64,000 nt of DNA from Icerya purchasi (GCA_039619475.1 CM077116.1:296712464-296776463), one strand, 5' to 3'; positions 46,544 through 60,000 are shown, numbered from the stretch's first letter. A program made the numbers and translations. The notes: generated from the letters alone by a model not told the origin.

Positions 46544-48334
46544 TTAAGTGAAGCTGGCTGGAGGACAGTATTTCATAAGAAACCTGTCTGCTAGGTACGA
46601 TGATCTAACAGAGAGAGGAGGGATCTTAGTTTCAGCTTCCAAAGCAGCGATAGAAGTAGGTAAGCAAGCACCAATTATAAGCCGTAAACATGTGTTCTGT
46701 ATCCTCCCTAATTTGTTACGATTGGTTGCTGAGGAATTATGAAAGAAGTAACAACCATAGTCTAAAATACTGCGATAATATGCTTTGTATAACTTACTCA
46801 TTGTGCAAGGATCACTACCCCAATTGACATTACAGAGGGCCTTGAGTAGGGGTAACCGTTTTAGAAGTTTGTTATACATGTAATCTACATGATGGTTCCA
46901 GTTTAATTTAGAATCGAGAATAAAACCTAAGTACTTATGTGCCGACAAAATGGGAACAGTAGCACCGGCAATATAAACAACACTGTGACTTGGGTTAATT
47001 GAGCGATATGAGAACACTACTGCTGAACATTTTGAAGGAGCAATCGACAAATCAAGATCATTTAGGATATTGCAAACCCGTATAATATCGCGATTAAGCA
47101 AGGTGGAAGCTTCAGATAGGTTTCTACTGCTACTACAAAGAACAATGTCATCCGCATAAGATAATAGAAAACCGTTATTCGCCAATTCTAAATTAAGGAT
47201 TTTTAAGATATATAAGTTAAATAGCAGCGGGCTTAACACTGATCCCTGACATAAACCAGTGTAGACAGTTCTGTCTACTGGCCCTTGTGTGGGGTGTTGG
47301 AAACACAACGTTTTCTCCGAAAACAAACTGTGTATTAGGTTTGCAAAGTTCTTAGATATGCCTAATTTCATTAGTATCTTAAATAAGATGTCCAATCGAA
47401 CATTATCAAATGCCCCCTTGATATCAATGAAGCACGCGATTAGATATTCCTTCTTGATGTAAGACTGATAAATATTAGCTAGCAGGTTGGCTACACAGTC
47501 CAAACTGCTTATTCCGCTACGGAAGCCAAATAAGTTGTTTGGGAAGATGTTGTTGTGCTCAGTTCACCAGGAGAGTCTATTATTCAGGATCCGTTCAAAG
47601 GTTTTGCGAATACATGACGCAAGGGTAATGGGTCTATATGAAGAGAACAGGTGCGGTGGTTTACTGGGTTTCAGAAGAGCGGAGATTTTAAATTTCTTCC
47701 ATTCCCGCGGAATGTGATTAGTGGTTAGGATGTAATTAAAAATATTTAATAGTATCTTAACAGCAGGCTCCGGTAGGTTGTTCAATATATGGTAGGTTAC
47801 GCCATCCATGCCAGGACACGATATTTTATTAAAGGATAATGCCATTTTCAGTTCTTGTATATCAATAGTTCTAGAGAGAAAGTGACTATTGCTATTAGAT
47901 AGTATCATCGAACTTGGGGTTTGAGTAATTTCCGGCAAATTTTGTACATATGATGGTGCAATGTTGTTTATAAATCCATCACAACATTCCGGTGAAGTAG
48001 TATTATATGAACTGTTCCCTTCAAATCTTCTTTTGATTTTTTTAATTTTTGACCAAACTAACGAAATAGGCGTATTTCGATTGATATTGCAAACAAAACT
48101 TTTCCAACACTGCGCCTTGCACTGCAACAAATACCTACGAATAAGAGCCTCCTGCTTCTTAAATTCCAGATAGTCTGTCATGCTCCTACTTCGACGAAAA
48201 ACTCGAAACAGTATTTTTTTTTCTGACCATATCAGCACAGATTCCATTCCACCAGGGCGTAGGGAGTCGCTTACCAAGGTAGCCAGTCCCTCTCTTTGCA
48301 GTGCACTGCAATGAGTAATATAGAACATTAACAA
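46544..48334 (-). CDS. LINE reverse transcriptase domain (one stop)
   Basis: RNA-directed DNA polymerase of the element. Motifs: CPGMDGVTYHILNNLPE, HIPREWKKFKISALLKPSKP, YRPITLASCIRKTFERILNN, then a TGA at 47564-47566. The same frame goes on with FIDIKGAFDNVRLDILFKIL, GLCQGSVLSPLLFNLYI, SYADDIVLCSSSR (catalytic YADD), and the thumb SILDYGCYFFH. All catalytic aspartates are present. The frame is shifted against the RNase H frame near 46540. Confidence 0.88.
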
Positions 48335-49184
48335 ACTTATCGTATAAGGAAGTATTGTCAGGGTTAGCTTCTAAGAGCTGATTACTTAGGACGCGCAATA
48401 AATTGGTAAATTTGGGGACCTTATCATCCGGAAGCACCAAACGGGTACCTATATCCTTGTTAAGGACCGAATATGAACATCTAAAAATGCATCTAATGAA
48501 GATAGGTAGATGATCGCTACCAAGAGGCCATTGTAATACTTGCCAGTGAAAATTGGAAATAACGTTAGAAGAAAAGAACGTTAAATCCAAAACATTAGCG
48601 GGTCGCAAAAGAGTTGGAATAGTGGTGTGCGTACCATCATTGTCTAGAATCAAGTTAGTTTTTTCTAGGATATTAATAATCTGTCGACCCATACGGTTTG
48701 AATTATAGCAACCCCATAGTGGATGAATAAGATTGATGTCGCCACAGCATATAATATAGTCGGTATCGGGGATTCCATTAATTAAATCTATAAAGTCATT
48801 TTCAGGAAAATATGCATTAGGGGGACAATATATTGAAAAAACATGTATAACCTTATGTCTCAAGAAAACTGAAATTAACAACCCATTAACTCGCGAATTA
48901 TGAAAAATACCAATTTCGTTTATGCTGTGAGGAAAGTCCCGTTTATTTAGAATGGCAGTACCACCGTATTCGTCCCGTCGGTCGTCTCTGTAGCAAATAT
49001 AGCCTGGTAACGAAAGGTTGGCAGACTGCTCAAGCCAAGTCTCTGATAAAACTACTAGATCGAAGTCATTGGACGCAAGAAGAACTTGCAAGTTAATTAG
49101 ATTCTTCTTGACACTCCGGAAATTCCACTGCAAAATACTTATAGACCTGACTATGAGTGAATGAGAAAACAATAAGGGAACCAC
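48186..49184 (-). CDS. LINE endonuclease domain
   Basis: Apurinic-like endonuclease that nicks target DNA to prime reverse transcription. Motifs in order: SISILQWNFRSVKKNLINLQ (N-terminal QWN), DLVVLSETWL (catalytic Glu), YIICCGDINLIHPLWG (Asp-Asn pair), NVLDLTFFS and PLGSDHLPIFIR (catalytic SDH). The frame closes at 48186 in a shifted tail after PTPWWNGICADMVRKK; the true reading continues in the RT frame. The listed start is simply the first start-type codon of the frame. Confidence 0.85.
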   Translation of the reverse strand: MVPLLFSHSLIVRSISILQWNFRSVKKNLINLQVLLASNDFDLVVLSETWLEQSANLSLPGYICYRDDRRDEYGGTAILNKRDFPHSINEIGIFHNSRVNGLLISVFLRHKVIHVFSIYCPPNAYFPENDFIDLINGIPDTDYIICCGDINLIHPLWGCYNSNRMGRQIINILEKTNLILDNDGTHTTIPTLLRPANVLDLTFFSSNVISNFHWQVLQWPLGSDHLPIFIRCIFRCSYSVLNKDIGTRLVLPDDKVPKFTNLLRVLSNQLLEANPDNTSLYDKFVNVLYYSLQCTAKRGTGYLGKRLPTPWWNGICADMVRKKNTVSSFSSK

Positions 49185-49189
49185 AAAAA

Positions 49190-49615
49190 AACAAAAGTTG
49201 TAATAAGAGGGGTACGCAAAAAGGAATAGGGAATCCGCGGAAGAATGAAAAATTCTATTGCCCGGAGAGTGCTACAGTACACTTACAACATAAAAAGTAA
49301 CGCTACGCATATAATAGAAACGTAAAATAAACTTATAATGATAAATCGAACATATGTACATATACACATGATCTACACGATATATGCATACACAGTTGTG
49401 AACGTATAAAAATCGAATTACGATGACGTTATGTATCAGCAATGGCAGATGAAATTATTAATTAACAGTTACAATTGCGATGACTGTGTCATAGTAAAAT
49501 TAAATACTTTACGACGGATTGAATTCACCTTATTCGTTATAATAAGAAATATTTAAGTTAATAGTAGTATACTAATAATACTAGACAAGTTGAAAAGAGA
49601 AAATTAACTTTTTTT
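49190..49615. other. AT-rich spacer, nothing recognised
   Basis: Upstream (5') side of the LINE. It may include the element's 5' untranslated region, but no ORF1 or end could be defined. Confidence 0.4.
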
Positions 49616-49629
49616 TTTTTTGATTTAAA

Positions 49630-50805
49630 GTTAAATTGGAAGTTTTCCTCGTTTTTATGGGATATAGTAGACTAATACTATTTTCTCTCTGAGTCCAAAT
49701 CACTCCCTTCCTTTATATCCTATACTGGTTACCGTTTCTTAATTAAACAGTCCGTTTCCTATCCTTTACCACTGGCAGCGGAGTTCCAATATTATTATTT
49801 ACTTCTGTTCGTATTGGTAATTTATTTTCTCCTATGGCACAAATCTCCGAACTTTTCCGCCTTAATCTTTTTCACAAGCATCTGCGTATTCTATCTGCCA
49901 AATTCCGTTAAATTTCTTTTCTATTACATAGTTATATCTGACTTTCATATAGTTTTAAATTCCTGATATCCTAATAGGTCTCACCTAATGAGGTTGATGC
50001 CTCTTTTATTTTTTTCTTCTCGCAATTATTCTGAATCTTTTAAGCTTCGCTCCTACTGTTCTATCGTTACTGTTGAATTTACTTCCTTTTATTTCTAGTA
50101 GCCTTTCCTTTCTAAAAATATTTCTTTTAAAATATCTAATTTCGAAAGTGTCTTAGCGATCTCTTTTTCCGTACCATTGCCCACTTTTGAACCTTTCATT
50201 TTTCTTATTTGCAGTCTAATTCATAATTTATCCCTATTCCGTTCAATTCAAATAGATTTCTCACGATTTCCCAGCCATGCGGGGATTAATGAAACGGGTG
50301 ATTCTTTGGTGGGTTTCAACGGTCATATTTCCTCTCACAATATTAATCATCTATCTAAACATTTTCACTTTAAATTATGGGGTGAAATTTATTCTTTCTT
50401 CTTCTCTTCCCCAATTTCAATTCCTTTTATCTTTCTAGTCAGCTCTTACTCCTTGCTTTGGCAAGATTCCTTCTATATGCCGTTCTTCGATTACTATGTC
50501 GCCTTCGTTTCGAACACAGCTTCTTCCCGACGTCTCTTTTTCGTTTTATCACCCATCTCATCCCTCCCTTGTCCTCTTCATCCTGACGATTTTCCAACAT
50601 TTTTCTCTCAACGTTCTCTCTTTTATTCTCAGTTTTTAAGTCTTAATCTTGGTACTCCATATGATTTCTGTCGTTCCTGTCCTAGCTTCATTTATTCGTT
50701 CTATTTCGTACCAAATTAAAATCTATTATGTGATGTTGTTCATTTTAATCTATTCTGTAGGTGTACCTTTACTGATTGGGCTGTTGAATTTAGTTACTGT
50801 GCACC

Positions 50806-50836
<31 letters not shown>
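49630..50836 (+). pseudogene. LINE 3' end (RNase H tail) with poly(A), plus strand
   Basis: The 31-base poly(A) at about 50806-50836 marks a plus-strand retroelement 3' end. The open frame at 50177-50719 ends LPCPLHPDDFPTFFSQRSLF, SLNLGTPYDF, which parallels the CPLHS..., L.LGLPTPY ending of the LINE at 57726-59279. Upstream frames are scrambled. The hydrophobic look of the frame comes from T-rich DNA, not from a membrane protein. Alternatively it is an unrelated retrotransposed copy. Confidence 0.5.
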
Positions 50837-50838
<2 letters not shown>

Positions 50839-51034
50839 AAAATGTTTCTTTATGTCGAAATTCTCGAGTCTTTTATCTGTCTACAACGTACATAGTTCGA
50901 TATTACTTCCAAATGAAGAGGAAAGAGATATATGCACTTTAAAAAAAGAGACTAAAAAATTCTGCAATTAAGCGTTAATAAACATTTATTATTCGTTATA
51001 AAGCACTAACGGCAGTCGGTCATTTGATTTTTAG

Positions 51035-54000
51035 ACGCGAGAATAAGAAAACCAGCGACAAACCGTTCGTTCTGGAACAACTGAATACCATTCACGCTAT
51101 AATGCGTCTCTGCGGATTTCTAGTGCTCGGTAATGAAGATGGCAGATCATTTCCTTTACAGTTCATTTACGCGATTGTAATGCACGCCACGTTTGTCTTA
51201 TCGTGCGCGTTCTGTACATACATACTTTCTCAGTATAAAGGGGGATCGATCGCCACCGATTGTCGACGGGCCGTAGCATTCAGTAATGCACTAACCCAAA
51301 CCGTATTCACTTTAGTGCTACTGATCCGAAATGAACAGTACAAGCGGTTGATTTATAGACTGGCTGAAATTCAGAAAGTTTCGTTGTCAGGTCGGCCGAG
51401 AACACTACGCCGGTCTACACTGTCGCGAAGGTATACCTACATCTCAACGATGCTGGCGTTAATCAGAACCGCGAACGCTTTACTGATGTATGTGGATTTA
51501 CGTTTGTCGTCGAAAGGCATTCTTTACCCTATAACAGTGCACATAGTTATAACATCCCAAGTAATTTTCAGCTATCACCTCGGCTTGATCATGCATACGT
51601 TGTCCGCTTATTTCGAATATCTGAACGAAGATTTCCTGGCAAATATGCGTTTGTCGACGGAATCGTCGCCTTATCACTATTTATCGTTGTTGCATGCCGA
51701 ATACAGGTCGTTGACGTTGTACCGCTCACCGCCGCACAGTACGCAACGGGCAGTTGACTTAAAACGCGAACAACTGCGCGCCATGATAAATATTCACTCG
51801 GAATTGTCGCACATCACCAAACAGTTCGTGCATCTCTTCCGCTTACAGATAACTTTAACGCTGATCTTCTACTTTTTATCGCTGACTTGTTATTTCTACA
51901 CGGCGCTCTATTTACTGATGCTGAAAGAATTCACCTCCAGCGACGTGGTATCTTTGGTGCACACCATCAGCAATTGGATGTTTCTGGTCGGCAACATGAG
52001 CCTTCTGTTCCAGTCGATGACTCACCTAACGAAGCAGGTAAATCGAGTGCTCCAACCAGCGCTATCCTCCAATTAAATTTTCTCCTGCGCTAAAATCGTC
52101 GAATCATTTTACGCTACTTAGACGCACTCTCTGTGAACAGCACGCATTTAAGTGTACGGACCTCTTTTGGAAAAACTGACCTTATTGTTTGGCGGCCCTT
52201 TTTTAGTTAGACATGGAAGTCAGGCTCCTCATCTCTCTGAGACGTATTAAGTGCTCTGCGGAACCGTACCAGTCGGCAGAATATATCTTTTTAGCGCCCG
52301 TTAGTGGGTGATGTGGATTACGTCCATCCGCCAATTGTCGTCTTTTCTGCCTGCAAGCGTCTGTTCGATCTCTGTACTGGATGGGATTAAATTTACCAAA
52401 GTAGTCATAAAATCATTTGCTCGGGGCATCAATCAGAAACAAAAGTGTATATGGCGTGGTTTTTATGTTTTTTTTTTTTTTGTAACCCCCCCTTTAGACA
52501 TGTCAGCAATGAATCTTCGCTCAAAAACGATACGAGGGAAAAGAATCAATTAGATGTAGATTCAGTCAGCTATTGATAAAATAAAAGAACTGAGGATAGA
52601 AACAACGAAGATCAACGGAAACGATATGATACACGAAGCGCAATTGTAATGGCCAGTTGACGCAGCATTAAAAGATAAGTCTATGCCATAGCCACGGTTT
52701 TAAAAAATAATTTTCGCCCCAGCCGCTAAATATCATTATCACATCGACAAATCTGATCAGGGAAATACGAGTTTACATTGTTCATTTCAGAGTCCGAAGT
52801 AATCGAATCGCCGTTTTCCATGCTATTTTTATAGTAAACAATAAAACAATCAGCTACCATAGCATTAGATTAGGCAGTGGTTCTTGTTTTATTTACTAAT
52901 TTTTTTGTTTTGGCACTCGTCAACCAAAGAGAACTTTACCCAAAAACTATTAGAAAAGAGAAGAATCAATTATATCCAAATATACGATCAGATATATTGT
53001 TAATAGGAAGGAACAAATAGCTGAAGTAACGTGTAGAGAAGAAAAAGACAGAATATAAGAGCCGCACTACGGAGTAGGAAGATCAAGTTACTGCAAACTG
53101 GAGTACAGAGTAGAATGTTCAGCAGAAAGAGATGAACATTCGGCATCGCATATACGCGATTCGTTCGAGCGTAGAAGACAGTACGGGGATAAAACTAACG
53201 GAAAACAAAAACCGGATAAAGGTAGTAGAGTATGATTTAAGAATGCAGACGAATAATGGAAATAACGACCGAATGGCGAAGTGAGGGAGGCAAAAAAAAA
53301 ATAGACCAGGTTGACCAGGCAAAAAATGAATGAGTAAAAAAAAAAGAAAGGTTAAATATCTGAGCAAAATCTAAGATGAAAACTTTTACATAGCGGAAGG
53401 AGATTAGAGGATTGGATTTTTCTTAAGAAAGGAAGTGGGAAGAAGCAGCAATCCGAGTACCACACTATCGACCGCTTTATTACTAATGATGTCCGAATGA
53501 CTAGCAACTTACAGTTAATACCAATATGAATAGAATGGACGGATAGAAGCAAGTGTACTGTATTTTTTTTTTTTTTTTTTTTTATTTATTTATTTATTTT
53601 TTTTTATGTGTGTTACCACAGAACTTTCTTCTAGATGAACCAATTTTGATGATTCTTATTTTATTTGAAAGGTGGTGTTTGTCATGTGGTCCCATTTAAA
53701 TTTGATCAAGGCCTGACCGATAGTTTTTGAGTTATCCTTAATAATGCGGGAGATTGAAGCTTTTTGGATGCTTTTCATTCATGATTGTTTTCAGCGTCGG
53801 ATTAGATTTTTGACTTAAAATACTATAAATCTGCCAAATTACCATGGAAATGTAGCTTTTGGTGTTTTTACCGTGGAAATAAATGTTTTAATTTAATTGA
53901 ATAAAAATGCACTAAAAAGTAAAAAATAAAATGCTTTTTTACAAAAAATAAATACCGACTTCAAGGGTTATTATAAAAATTTAAAAATGCACTAAAAAGT

Positions 54001-57000
54001 AAAAAATAATTACTTTCGATAAAATATATATATCAGAGTGATATAACTTAAGGTGATATCGTAATTCTTATACAACATTAATTTTTTGGAGTTGGAATTA
54101 AATTCATGTTAGGAACAATTTAATCAACATTTAATTCAGATTTAATTATTCTTTTAATATGAATTTGATGCCAACTCCAAAAAATTAATGTTGTATAAGA
54201 ATTACGGTATCACCTTAAGTTATATCACTCTGATGATTGTCAACGTACAATTTATGCGGATTAAAAATTCATTAAAGAACTTTGCCAGACTTCGCAGCAA
54301 CCGCACTACCTTGGAGTCAGCCAATCACAAACATCAACATATCGCTGACAAAATTTAACAAAGCACAATACCCCCCAAACATAGCACAAATTAGCGAGCT
54401 ACACAGACCATACATGCCTCTACACAGATGGAGCGAAGGCAATAGGTTATCAGTCACCGGCGGCATGCTCCTTCGAAGTTTCAGGGGTAGCAGAGTCAGT
54501 TAGACTGCACGATTGCTGTACAGCCCTGGACGCTGAAATATACGCGATGGTCTTTTGCATCCAACACTACACCGATAGCAACCCCCAGTCCCAAAAGGCC
54601 CTACTCATTACAATCAGTTCCGAATATAGTCTCGCGTGTGTACACCCGCGTTGCATACAACAATTACCTACTACACAACCTATATAAGACTATTGATGAT
54701 TCCGGGTGATCCGGCTGCAAAGCACGTATGGACTGCAAAGAATCAGTCACCAGTAAGATTTCGAGCGGTTGGGATCTCAGTTTTAAATATGCCTGAAGAC
54801 AAAACAACACATCATACATTTCGGCTTTTTAATAAGGAACCACTCGCCGACGTGTACACCTGACTCCCATAATTGATTTTGCTGCGGACTAATGCTTTAT
54901 AAATATTTAGAAGAAACTTTGGTTGCACGTTAAATTTGGAATTTGACAGGAACTTGATCACCCTTAAAGATTGAAGGGATTTAGCTTTTAAATCAGATAT
55001 AAAGGGTTTTCAAATCAGTTTGGCATCCATCAAGATGTCATGGAAAGTTGCTGCTGTTTTATAAGGGATTGTATTACTGTTCAGTAGTAGTGATGGTGAA
55101 TTCTGAATGAGGCGACCTCTATGGAATACAACATGTTGAGACTTTTGAGAGGAAAAATCTAGTCCGTTGTTTCCTAACCATTGCTGCAATCTATTAATGG
55201 TATTTTTCAGGATAGACTGAGCCAGGGAAGGGATATTAGATGCCACAGATATGTTTAGATTATCTACATATAGGCGAACACTCACTGGAAGCCTTATGCA
55301 GTCAACAATATCGTTTACACAGAGAAAAAAAAAGGTAGCACTTAAGGCGGAATCTTTACCCTATTCTCTATTGGAATTTTGCTCGAAATCGATAAGCCAA
55401 TTCGGAATTGAATCCGTCGCTCAGATAGTTGTGAATGTATCGCTCCAGCTTACCGCCCACCCTGACCGATTTTAATTTCCGAAGCAAGTCTTGCCTCGAT
55501 ACACGGTTGAATCCCTTATCCATTTCGAAGAATGCTGCATAAAGGTGATGTCGAAGATGAAAGGCAGATATAATTCCCCTTTGAAGGCTTAATAAATGAT
55601 TAATGGTTGCGTAGGTGATAGGGCAGCCTTTGCTTCAAAGAAATGCAGAAGTCGCCTATTCAGCACCTTTTTTATCGTTTTAGACAGGACAGGCAACAAT
55701 GATATTGGTCGGGAACTTTCAATTGGAAAGAATCTTTATTCTTCTTTGAGATAGGAATAACGGTCGCATCTTTCCAGGCATCAGGAATAGTTCCAGCTGA
55801 CCATATCTGATTATATACATTCCGCAGGAATTCCTTGACATGACCCGGGAGATATTTCAACATGTAGGGATGTATCGAATCTTCACCAAGTGCACTGTAC
55901 CTTTTGTGATACTTAAGTTGAAACTCCAGTTCAGCCATAGAAAAAGGGCGGTTATAAGGATCGTCAGCATTGGAATCAAAATTAATGAACTGTTGATCAT
56001 AAAGTGTTTTTTGCTGTTAGAACTTGCTGGAATACATCAGCGCAGAGAATTCCACGGAAAAATAATGTGCAAATGCTTCTGCAACATCTCTAGTCTCTGT
56101 CATGTGAACTCCATTGATTTTTAGATGTTGGGTGCGTAGGGGTACTTAATAGATATGATTTTTTTCTACATTACGTGGACATTAACTGTTTGGGGGATTG
56201 ATGCTGCAAAAGAATTCCACCACTCCTGTTTTTTTGCTGCGGATGAGGTCTCGAACAGCTGCTCTACACTTCTTAAATGTGATTAGGCCCTCAATAATTC
56301 CAGTTGACTTATATTTCCTGAGAGTCCGTTTTCGCTCTATTATAGCTTTTTTAATATTTTTACACCACCACGGGACTGGTCTGCACGGATTCCTTTGTGA
56401 AGATTTTATAATTGTTGCGTTGGCTGTCACCGAAATCATATTCTTCAAGACGCTTATGTTGGTTTCTACTGATTCTGTTGGTTGAAGAAGAGTTGTCACT
56501 TTCATCGAATATGCTTCCCAATCTGCTCTATGAAAAGTGAAACGCGGCATGAAACCATCAAGCTGGTTGGGCGTCGACGTCCTTTTAAAATCTATTATTA
56601 TAGGAAAGTGGTCGTTCGAGCATAAGTCATACATCACACATAGGGCAAATGTAGGGGGTCAGTATGCTTGAGCACAGGGCCAGGTCTATCGTTGAGAAAG
56701 TGTGATGCATAAAATTAAAATGAGTGGGCGAGGTTTTTTTTTTTTTTTTTTAATCTTGGGCGCGTCAACTCAGGAAATTTACCCAGCACAAAGGACTAAC
56801 AAACAATGAAACGTAGGGACTTTCTTATTGAAAGACACTTTGGTAGAAATAAAAACTTTTCCGGTTCAATTAAATTTTTCTGTGTCGGGCAACTCGTTCT
56901 CACTATCGAATTTTTATCAAGCACACTTTCATGAACTCTTCAACAATTAGACTAAACAGAATTCCTTTTTTCTAAATTATTCTCTTTGAAATTCACCAGC

Positions 57001-60000
57001 CGTCCACATTAAACGATCCTCTAGCGCTTGATGCATGTCTCGCAAAATCACGACTACAATATTTTTTTTTTTTTTTTGTGAAACCGACACAGTGTTTCCT
57101 ACGGTGAAACATTAAAATTTAGTTTTTTGTTCTATTTTTTTCCCCCGAAATTATTTTTTAAAAAAAATAAAAAAGCAACAATTACATTGAAATACATTAA
57201 TTTCCAGATTAACGAAATAACGGTCGTGATCCACAAAATAATAAACGAAGGTTCCGTTCCGGAATTAAATGCCGAAGTAAGTATGCATATGCAGTCGTTA
57301 ATACCCAAAAATTCATTTTCATTTACATACAACCTGATATGCATACCGCAGCTTTTTAAACGCTAATACTAAAATTATGGTATACGAGCATTATGGAAAA
57401 TGAATATTTGTTTAATTCTATTTCATTTTTCTGAATAGAAATTTTTAGATTTATTTTGTAAAAGAAAAAAAAATGTTTTTTTTTTTTTAATAGTATTCAT
57501 TTATCGAATTTCCCCGTTTAATCGATGCAACAAGAAAATCTTTTAATTCATGAAATTTAGTGCGGTTTTGCGCTATTTGAAACCAAAACATTTTGTATCT
57601 AACATTTACGAAATCGTTTCCAGGTGTGACTTACTGAACATTATTTCTTCTGTTATTCGATAAGGACGTACATATATAGTTTTGGAAATTATATTATGTA
57701 TTTAAATTTTTTAGGAAGGAATCACTTACATCTTGATACGGTCAGATATTGTTAGGAGAAAGGAACAAATAATAGGAACAATCTGTGGAGAGGGAAGAGA
57801 TAGAACATAAGAGGCGCAATATGGAGTAGGAAGACCAAGTCTCAGCAAACCGAAGTAGAAAGCCGAACATTCAGCAGAAAGAGATGAACACTCAAAGAAC
57901 ACATGGTCCGTACCGCAAACATGCTCTTCGTTCGAGTGGAGAGGACAATATGGAGAGGCAACCAACGAAAAATGAAACCGGAGGAAGGTAATAAAGTATG
58001 GCTTAAGAGCGCAGACGAATAACGCAGACAACAACAGAACGACGAAATGAAGGAAACAAAGAGAACCACAGATTAGCAGAAAGACTGGGTTGAACAGACA
58101 GATAAAAAGAACGGTTGTTAGAGAAAGAGGAAACGTACATATCCAACCAAAACCTAAGATGGAAACCTTTGCACAGCGGTAGGAGATTGGACGAAGGGAC
58201 TTTTTTAAAGAAGAAGTGAGCATAGGCAGAAACCCGAGCCAATGAGTCTGCCGCTTCATTACCACAGATGCCCGAATGGCTAGGAACCCACAGAAAATCA
58301 ATTTGAATGGAATGAAGGGAAGAAAGAACGTGGATAAATGAGCGTATGTGGAGTATAATAAAATCACAGGAATAATCAGGTAGGGGAGAATAAATTGAAG
58401 GGCGGTCATGGAGTCAGATATAATCAAGAATTTAGAGGAAAGGTGATTGGAGGAAATGAAAATAATGGAACGTAGGATAGTCATTAATACGTTTATGGAT
58501 ATGGAACAGAAAGGAGGCAGGCGAAAATATTCTGAAAAGCCAAAATCTGGGAGGATAAAAGAGGCACCAACATCATCCGGCCTCTTCGAACCATCTGTAA
58601 ACACGGTTGCATGAGAAGGAAATTGAGAATTTGTAAAACTGTGAAATTTCTGTCTAATTAGGGCGTATAGAAGAAACTTAGAGAGCGTAGGAACAGTAAA
58701 CATATTTGGAGGATGGCAGAGATCGGCGAAATTAAAAGTGAAATAAGGGAGATTGACAAAGGATATTACGTAAGGACAAAACGAACTGAGCCGAAGAGAA
58801 ATGAGAGATAGAATAGGAATTTTTCTAGGTACGAAACGCCAGTTCCTAGAAATGGAAAGATAGGAATGGATAAGAGTAGAGGACGTGAGGAGTGGGAGAC
58901 ACTTAGTAAGAAAACGATAGCCCAAATAAGATCTTCGAATAGAAAGGGGTGGTGTATTAGATTCGGCAAGGACTGCTGGAACTGGAGAGGATTTAAAAGC
59001 ACCAAGACAGAGACGAAGGCAAGAGTTTTGGATTACATCCAATTTAGAGAGTCGGGACTTAGAGGCACAACCATAGAGAAATGAACAGTAATCGAATTTT
59101 GAGCGGATGATAGATTTATATAGAGAAATAAGGACATAAGGATCACCACCCCATTTGGTTGGAGATAAGGCCTTCAGCAGGTTTAGTCTTTTAGTTGCTG
59201 AAGAGGAAAGATACTTGATGTGTTCGGAGAAGGATAACCGACTATCAAGGAAGATACCAGATGTAATTCTGTTATTCAACTATATGTAAAATGATACAAA
59301 GGACGTTTGATATCAATATTAACTTAAACTTATTTTTAGATGTACTATTAATTAGAAGAAAGAAATAAATTGTCAATCGAAATTAATTGTTTACAATGTA
59401 ATCGTCGATTTCAGCTGACGCTGTTTTGTTACAGACAGATGCATAATAAATTTGCGATTTTTATATACGGGTTTTTCAAACTGGATGGTTCTCTAATGTT
59501 CACGGTATGTATATATTCAATTATACGATTTGTCACGGAGGCACGAAATAATAATTACAGAATCGAATAAACCGCAAAAAACACGAGTCTGTATCTTTCT
59601 TTATTCGTACGTTCTATAAAAAACATTTAGAAAGCGATGTTCCTTTAAAAAGATCTAAGCACGTACTGCAGTAGTGTGTATCTAGGAGCTCATGGACCGC
59701 TTTTGATCTTTTGTTGTATTAAAAGTATATGCGTTAAAGTAAAGTAAGTCTCATCCAACGGCACTAATGGTCAGTAGGGGGGCCAGTTTCTTTCTCTCAG
59801 CCGCCTTTAGCTTCCCAGATTTCTCTGGTATCCAATTATTTTAGGCCGGGTAAACCTGAGAGCGACTTCGATCCGGAACGGGACAAGTTTCGATAACCTA
59901 TGACACCTCTGGTTTGGTAGCCAAGCGCCTTTATCACTAGGCTACCGAGTTTTTTTTTGTTTTAATTTATTCTTTTTATCCTGCACCGACACATTACCAT

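Larger units (their letters stand above)
45331..49184 (-). mobile_element. nearly intact LINE with EN, RT and RNase H
   Basis: A single ORF2-type coding region is followed by a 3' UTR and a 22-base poly(A) (T run 45332-45353). The three domains are listed separately. Lesions seen are few: a frame change near 48214-48235 at a nine-T run, one in-frame TGA at 47564-47566, and a frame change near 46540. No ORF1 is visible upstream of 49184, so the copy is probably 5'-truncated. The RNase H domain points to the I/R1/LOA-like groups rather than classical Jockey. No target duplication was identified. Confidence 0.85.

Noticed and set aside
50177..50719. 180-codon frame that looks like a membrane protein
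   Set aside because: It lies upstream of a poly(A) tail and its end parallels the terminal region of a LINE; the hydrophobicity reflects T-rich DNA.
51024..51034. Start of the receptor frame at a TTG codon
   Set aside because: TTG is not a plausible nuclear start here, and a splice acceptor lies at 51033-51034; the true start is in an upstream exon that I could not find.
52038..52076. C-terminus VNRVLQPALSSN of the long receptor frame
   Set aside because: It is read-through past a good CAG|GTAAAT donor; the family needs one more membrane span, which the downstream exons supply.
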